This document shows, piece after piece, positions 58,821 to 64,000 of a stretch of DNA of 64,000 nt; position 1 is the first letter of the stretch; the number at the start of each line of letters is the position of its first letter. This DNA is from Schistosoma mansoni. Its lineage: Eukaryota > Platyhelminthes > Trematoda > Strigeidida > Schistosomatidae. The DNA lies in the NCBI RefSeq assembly GCF_000237925.1, contig NC_031495.1, forward strand, positions 53,328,746 to 53,392,745, given 5' to 3'. The notes under the pieces are model-generated. The model was not told the DNA's origin. It made no database searches and saw only the letters and a list, made by a program, of their open reading frames with translations. The position numbers were made by a program, and so were the translations under genes.

Positions 58821-60171
58821 ACTACCAGTGAGCCTCCGATGCAGCGTAACTACAACCCGGTTCCGAAGTCTTCTTGATGATTTTCTTTCCGAAAGTGGAT
58901 TGTTTCACCTATTAAATATCAACGTGCTTAACAACGATTCATACAAAAAAGGTCCGTCATCTATCTAACTGGCTGAAAAGCAAAGTGAAACCTTTGAAAC
59001 TTTTCATGCCTATTTTATTTCATTTATATTCATCTTAATATATGAAGTCTGCTTATGTTCGTATTTATAATCATTACTGCTAATAATGTCATTATAGGTC
59101 CCTCGACAATTTAGATATTCTTTCAATCTCCTATTGTCCTTCTAAACATATTTTTTCCTAAACATCCAAAGTCTACAATTAAAAACAAAAAACCCTATGT
59201 TACACTTTAACAAATAAAGTCTCAGATTTTTTCTAAATCTTCACAACATATATATAACATATAGAACTTTATATTTAATTATCCTTTGCAATTAATCGTG
59301 ACTATCATAGCATCATTCTAAATTATTATTATTGCACTAATGTTTATACCAATACCCGGTTTCACTCTGTATACTGTTACATAAATCCACACGTATATAT
59401 CCGAGTGCAGTAAAGGTTTATTATTGTTGTTACTATTGTCGTTATTATTATTATTATTTTTAAATTATTCGTTTATCTTAAAAGTCTATATCCATTACAC
59501 TATTATGATCATGGTTGGACCCTTTCACTATGTGTTCATTTCTTTTCTCTCTCCTTTTTTTCCTTCTAAATAAATATTATTCTTAAGATTACGAAGTTTT
59601 GGATTAAGACAATAACTTGTGTTACGCTGAATTCAACTTATCAGACTCGTTTTATCTTCACTATGCATATACACCTCATACATACTGATCATCTTTTGCA
59701 CTTAATTGAGACTTTCATAGCATCACCCAAAACTATGTCTGCACGAACAAACACTTATTCTAACGTGACATCTTACCGCAATAATAAGTTATTTACTTAT
59801 TAATTTACTCTGTTTTATTTAATTTTTATTACTCGTTTTGCTATACATACACAGTTGTTTATTCTTGTTCTGAGTTGAGACATTTACGTATTCCGCGTCT
59901 CCTTTATTTCTATTTCCTTAGTTTCTTCCTTTCCTCCTTCAAAATCAATTAAAACTTTTTGCCAATTATGCAGAACCTGATTTATTATTACTATTCTATT
60001 ATTAATATTTTATTTTCCCTTTCCTTCCTTTCCCAAACATGGCAGATGTAATGCTAACATTATTGAAAATTGTGTATTATTGCGTTTTTGAAGAAACCCG
60101 AAATGGTTTCTTCACAACACTTATGTACCCATAAGATGTTTGTGAATATTAATAACAATAATAATAATAAT

Positions 60172-60860
60172 AACTTGATCTCCAAAATCCCTACCAAATC
60201 CTCTTTAATGCTGAAACACCTGTGTTAAGTATGTTTTACATTCTGTCCTTATTCACTTCTTTTCCACTCTTTCGCGTATTGTTTTATAGTACTTATTTTT
60301 TTATTCAGTAAAAAGTTGCACTACCAGCAATTTTTACGCTTATGTAATATTCTGAAATATTTACGTATATTTACAACATTTATTGCATTTATCGCTCTAA
60401 TTACTTTAAGTCATTGCATCAATTGTCCACAATTTTGTGCATTTGTTCAACCTTTGCTTAAATGCATCGGTTTTTACACTACTGGATGTTGTAATTACTC
60501 CTTACGTTTTCGTTACAGGAAGCCCATTTTATTTCATACAAAAGACGCGTTAAACGCCTTAAACACCTCACAAGTTGAGGTTTGTGACTGATTTTTTTAT
60601 ATTATTCAATAAAAAACAGCTATTTTAGATAAATCTTTGTTTTATTAACTTCAATTCTGCATGTTTCTCAATTGAGTGATTTGAACGCTTCAATAGACCT
60701 AGCAACCTGAGTCAGCAACATTCAAGCTAACTATTAATTCAATTCAAAGTCTTCGGTTAACAACCCAAGTATTCGAACTTAGTTTGTAAAATCTCAAAAC
60801 CTCTGCCACGTTGGTATTTCAGAATTATCGTCTAGTCTTAAATAAAACGATAGCACACAT
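60172..60860. other. AT-rich sequence, nothing recognised
   Basis: A 91-codon ORF (60316-60591) with many hydrophobic and Cys residues has no recognisable family and is probably chance. Confidence 0.45.
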
Positions 60861-60869
60861 TACGAGGGA

Positions 60870-61620
60870 AAATCCCCAAAGGATGGACAAACTGTAACCT
60901 GGAAGATCTCACACATAGAATATGCTGATCACCTGTGCTTGATAACCACCCGTAGAGAAGAGGCTACGGGACCCTCATGCACATAACAAAGACGTCTAAA
61001 ACCCAAAGGTATGGAAACATCCGCAGCGAAAACCAAACTTTTAATTTAAAAAATGCCAAACAACTATCCAAATGTCACCACAAAAAAGATCAGTTACAAG
61101 AACTCAACACTTTCAGCAATTCTGGTCCAACAGTCAACAACAACGGTAACCTAATGGTGCAGCAACAACCAACACTGCTAGATCTAACGTGGCTCTAACC
61201 AGAATTCGGTCAATACTAAGACGCACAACTGTTAAACGTAGCACTAAAATTAAATAAGTGGTCTTCTTGGAGATCCCTAACCTAATATATAGACTTGAGT
61301 CAATAGAGCCAAGAGGGAAGGACTGAAATTAGTCTTAAACAGCATATGATGTATGATACTTGGCATTTAAAATCGCCTTACACTAACCAAAGAACAACTA
61401 CACACCCAAATCCTTCTTTCAATCATGACAGTAAAGGTGATAGGAAACAGGCTCAACGTGCGGTACATCGCATACGAAAGACTGATAACCTAATGGTGCT
61501 GCCCTTAAGCAGTCACACAAAAGACTCAATCGGTAATTGTAAACCACATACTAAAAACTGGTTAAGAAAACTCAACCTAGACATAGGAAAGTAGGAGGAA
61601 CTGCAAACTAACTTGATATA
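60870..61620 (+). pseudogene. very old RT-like remnant (LINE)
   Basis: Across broken frames: ISHIEYADHLCLITTRR (a YADD box as YADH), SAAKTKLLI, LNTFSNSGPTVNNNGNL (family: LGS.V..DG), later SFNHD and NWLRKLN. The order fits the palm-to-C-terminal part of an RTE/R2-like LINE RT of yet another family. Many stops, no clear ends. Confidence 0.45.
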
Positions 61621-63079
61621 CAATGAAGCCAAAAGAAAAATCAGATCAACTGAAGAATACTGCTCAAGAGTGATAGAAGCGTTACAACTCATCTATAAGC
61701 CTATTAATGAAAACTGCAGCCGAAGATTAGCCACCATAATAGTAATGACTAGTTACTCTAGAAACGGTTGATAGTGAAATGCTTCAATCGCTACCCATCT
61801 GATCGACACAAAAATTCCTTTGTAGGGTTTCAACCAAACGTACAAAGCTGCTGGTTGGCTAAAGCGAAGTATTCAATCTTGCCACCCACAACACAAACAA
61901 ATCAATTCCACCACACACTACAAACCATACAAGTAACAACCAACAAAAGACACAAAATCACATGACAGACAAAACAAACAATCAACGTCAGTGACTCCTT
62001 AAAATAGTCCGAAAAATATCCTACCAACACGCGAATATATGATTAATTACTACTATACGGTACACTGTTGATCAGCAATCACAAGACGGGAACTAAAGTA
62101 AAAAATTAAGGTCTGCCACGCAAAAAACTATTTAACAACGGCGTCTGTGTCATGCTTCTATGTATTTCACATCCCTAGAAGGCTCTACCTGCTTCACCTA
62201 CTGTGGTTAATTCGAAGTAGTACTACAATAAATTACCAATAGACGTGTTACTGAAAATTTGCACTCTGTAGGTTTAACTGGATCGGTTGTTCAGATTCCG
62301 TTAACGATCATTACCAAGTAACTGGTTAAGTGACTAAATGTAACTATGGTACTAGTCAGTTATTAGTGGAAATGACTGCGGAATGACATTTAAAGTAATT
62401 ACTCCATAGAACTAGAGTAACCCCTAATCCTTTCCTGCAATCTTGTCCGTGTCCTGTCCTAAGTAGATGTTTTTTCGATGTTATTTGTCACTAAAACGAA
62501 TAAGTGATCTGTTAGGGCGAAGAGGATAAATCAGAAGCATGTACCCCAACCCCTATACATTGCATACGTTGCAAATTTAGAGATGCCAGGAAATTCAAAT
62601 GGAATTTATTTTTAGACTTGGCACTTTTAGGATTTTTTTTAGTCAGATTCAAAGAGCGACATCCTTCTTGAATGCGGAATAGTAGAGGTGTTTGTTCCAT
62701 ATGAATCCTTAACCAGGGACTGAAAATATTTTAGAATAGTCTCGAATTCAGCCTGCTAAATATTGGCGAAAAAGACAGAGAGACGAGACATGTTTGTTTT
62801 TTGCAGAACCTCAAGTAGTAGGGATATCCGGAGAACCACATAATGTGATGGTCAGGTTTTTTTCAGTGGTCGAGAGTATGACACTAGTCTTCCAAAGAAC
62901 TACGAGGTGGATGGAGCATCACTGCCCTTCCCCATTATCACTGCGCACCTAATGGTATTCAGGGAGACCAATTGGACAGTAGAGAAAACCATGATGGTTT
63001 ATAATTCCTGGTTTGGTTGGGTGACAGCAATATCTCCAAACACTTAATTATACTTAAAACAATCAGTCCCTTTGATAAA
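61621..63079. other. sequence without recognised gene
   Basis: Short open stretches near 61600-61970 could belong to the same old retroelement but show no motif. Nothing else was recognised. Confidence 0.4.
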
Positions 63080-63160
63080 TTTCGATGATGTTATAAGAAG
63101 ACGAAGATTATTAGAACTATGAGTTCTGATAATCTTCGTCTTCTTATTACATTATCGAAA
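63080..63160. repeat. hairpin with 39-bp arms and 3-nt loop
   Basis: Left arm 63080-63118, loop ATG (63119-63121), right arm 63122-63160. The arms differ at about 3 of 39 positions. A single-arm version is at 5427-5465, also followed by ATG. Confidence 0.88.
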
Positions 63161-63393
63161 CTTAAATATACGCTTAGAAATCGGTTTTGAATACAATGAG
63201 ATGATCAGCTCTATAGACTGCCTTGGGGAAGTCCGAGTAGCCAATAGGCACCGGATGGTCACGTCAAAGTGAGATGGTCTAGGTATTCCAGGCCATTAGC
63301 TGGCTTCCAATACGGGACCTATCAAGTACAAGGTAACAGATTTCTTGTCTATGGAACGCTCGAAGAGAGTAGCAAGAATCAATAAAAGTAAAT

Positions 63394-63651
63394 ATGGACA
63401 TTGTTTCAAAGCTCTGTGTTGGATTTTGTCCATTCTTACAAGTTTATATGGGATTAAGTATCTCAAAATCTATTTGCGGCTACATTTGTTTTTCTATATC
63501 AGATATTAATCAAGAGGTTAGGAGCGCACTGTCTAACGCTATGGAGGTTGGTGAGATTGTGGAGGAGTTGCAAGTTTTCGGGCTTGTCGCTGATGATAGA
63601 GTCGTTCTTGAGAAATGTAAATTGCGTTTTAGAAATGATCGTTTGATCTAG
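63394..63651 (+). CDS. unrecognised 85-codon ORF
   Basis: ATG to TAG. It begins with a hydrophobic, Cys-containing part (VGFCPFLQVYMGLSIS) and has a charged second half (DINQEVRSALSNAMEVGEIVEELQ) that could form a helix. No family is recognised. No splice or neighbour context supports a gene; it could be part of a retroelement that continues beyond 63660 or a chance ORF. Confidence 0.2.
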   Translation: MDIVSKLCVGFCPFLQVYMGLSISKSICGYICFSISDINQEVRSALSNAMEVGEIVEELQVFGLVADDRVVLEKCKLRFRNDRLI

Positions 63652-63660
63652 TGAGTTTTT

Positions 63661-64000
63661 TGGGCGAAAGGTGGGGCTTAAATGCTAGTACTCTCGTGGA
63701 AAAATATGTTGCGTTTCAAAGGAATACCGATTTACCTGACCGTATTTCACAAAAAAATGTTGAACTTTTTGATAGAGAGGTAAATCTAACTTTAACATCT
63801 CGCACTACAGACGTCGGCTAAACTCGATACCTCTAAAAGTCGGACACCCAAATCACATGTTACAAAATCTGCAAAAAGCTTGTTGACAAAAAATATGTTG
63901 CAAGAGTTGTATGTTCATTTGTTTAATCCTCATTTTCTAGGATGGTTGCGGAAGCCTGTAGCGATCAAAGAGATCTGTTGAGTTCCTACGGTGTATCAAA
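63661..64000. other. window end, nothing recognised
   Basis: No motif assigned. Some open stretches suggest an old retroelement, but none can be named. Confidence 0.35.

Larger units (their letters stand above)
54400..60171 (+). mobile_element. CR1-type LINE with two ORFs
   Basis: ORF1-like region (54671-about 55960), ORF2 with endonuclease and RT (about 55965-58990), a long AT-rich 3' UTR, a perfect 9-bp-stem hairpin at 60092-60115 (GAAGAAACC / GGTTTCTTC) and an (AAT)n tail ending near 60171. The 5' limit is approximate. Separate family from the nested CR1-like element at 36.5-45.2 kb. Frame breaks and a catalytic-site change show it is inactive. Confidence 0.82.

Noticed and set aside
60316-60591. 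91-codon hydrophobic ORF
   Set aside because: AT-rich, no recognisable motif, no gene context.
1-64000. CRISPR arrays, rRNA genes, bacterial operons or a capsid-bearing element
   Set aside because: No regularly spaced repeats, rRNA-like sequence, operon-like gene packing or capsid/integrase motifs were seen in either strand.

Overview
The window reads as nuclear DNA of a blood fluke (genus Schistosoma; species not resolved). It is AT-rich. It carries several kinds of non-LTR retrotransposon (RTE-clade SR2-like elements and CR1/jockey-type elements), a Penelope-like remnant, and short tRNA-derived repeats that contain hammerhead ribozyme cores, as the known schistosome Sm-alpha repeats do. 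The one host gene recognised has the schistosome layout of many very small introns at its 5' end and large introns further 3'. No prokaryotic features, CRISPR arrays or genuine tRNA/rRNA genes were seen.

Layout. 1-790: decayed Penelope-like RT fragment. 2.4-4.5 kb: two inverted pieces of one RTE family (here RTE-A) either side of a 200-N gap. 5.7-10.8 kb: a cluster of SINE-like repeats, four with recognisable hammerhead cores, plus a probable solo LTR. 11.5-13.1 kb: an old SR2-like copy. 13.1-17.4 kb: AT-rich sequence with no recognised gene. 17.4-17.9 kb: 3' end of a second RTE family (RTE-B) with target-site duplications (TSDs). 18,411-35,267 (minus strand): a complete 17-exon THOC5 gene (THO/TREX mRNA-export complex subunit 5, 742 aa when spliced). 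I reconstructed it exon by exon with consistent splice phases. Intron 12 holds a near full-length RTE-A copy, and intron 15 holds a short SR2-derived element and SINE pieces.

36.5-48.2 kb is a nest: a CR1-like element broken by two RTE-B tails, by a short SR2-derived element that itself holds an RTE-B copy, and by a full-length SR2-like element with an intact 1011-aa endonuclease/RT ORF. A second short SR2-derived element follows, split by another RTE-B copy in the opposite orientation. 48.9-49.4 kb: CR1-like 3' fragment. 50.3-53.9 kb: a full-length RTE-A inserted into an older RTE-A piece with a 12-bp TSD. 53.9-60.2 kb: a long two-ORF CR1-type LINE. 60.9-64 kb: decayed RT-like sequence, a 39-bp-arm hairpin and an unrecognised ORF.

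I do not see a new multi-gene system. The strongest signals are: (1) mosaic RTE-A copies that share identical inactivating lesions inside near-identical blocks; (2) a short non-autonomous family made of SR2 5' and 3' ends, twice used as target by RTE-B; (3) a hammerhead core in a SINE at 9,150 that looks complete; (4) the ordered insertion history of the 36-48 kb nest.
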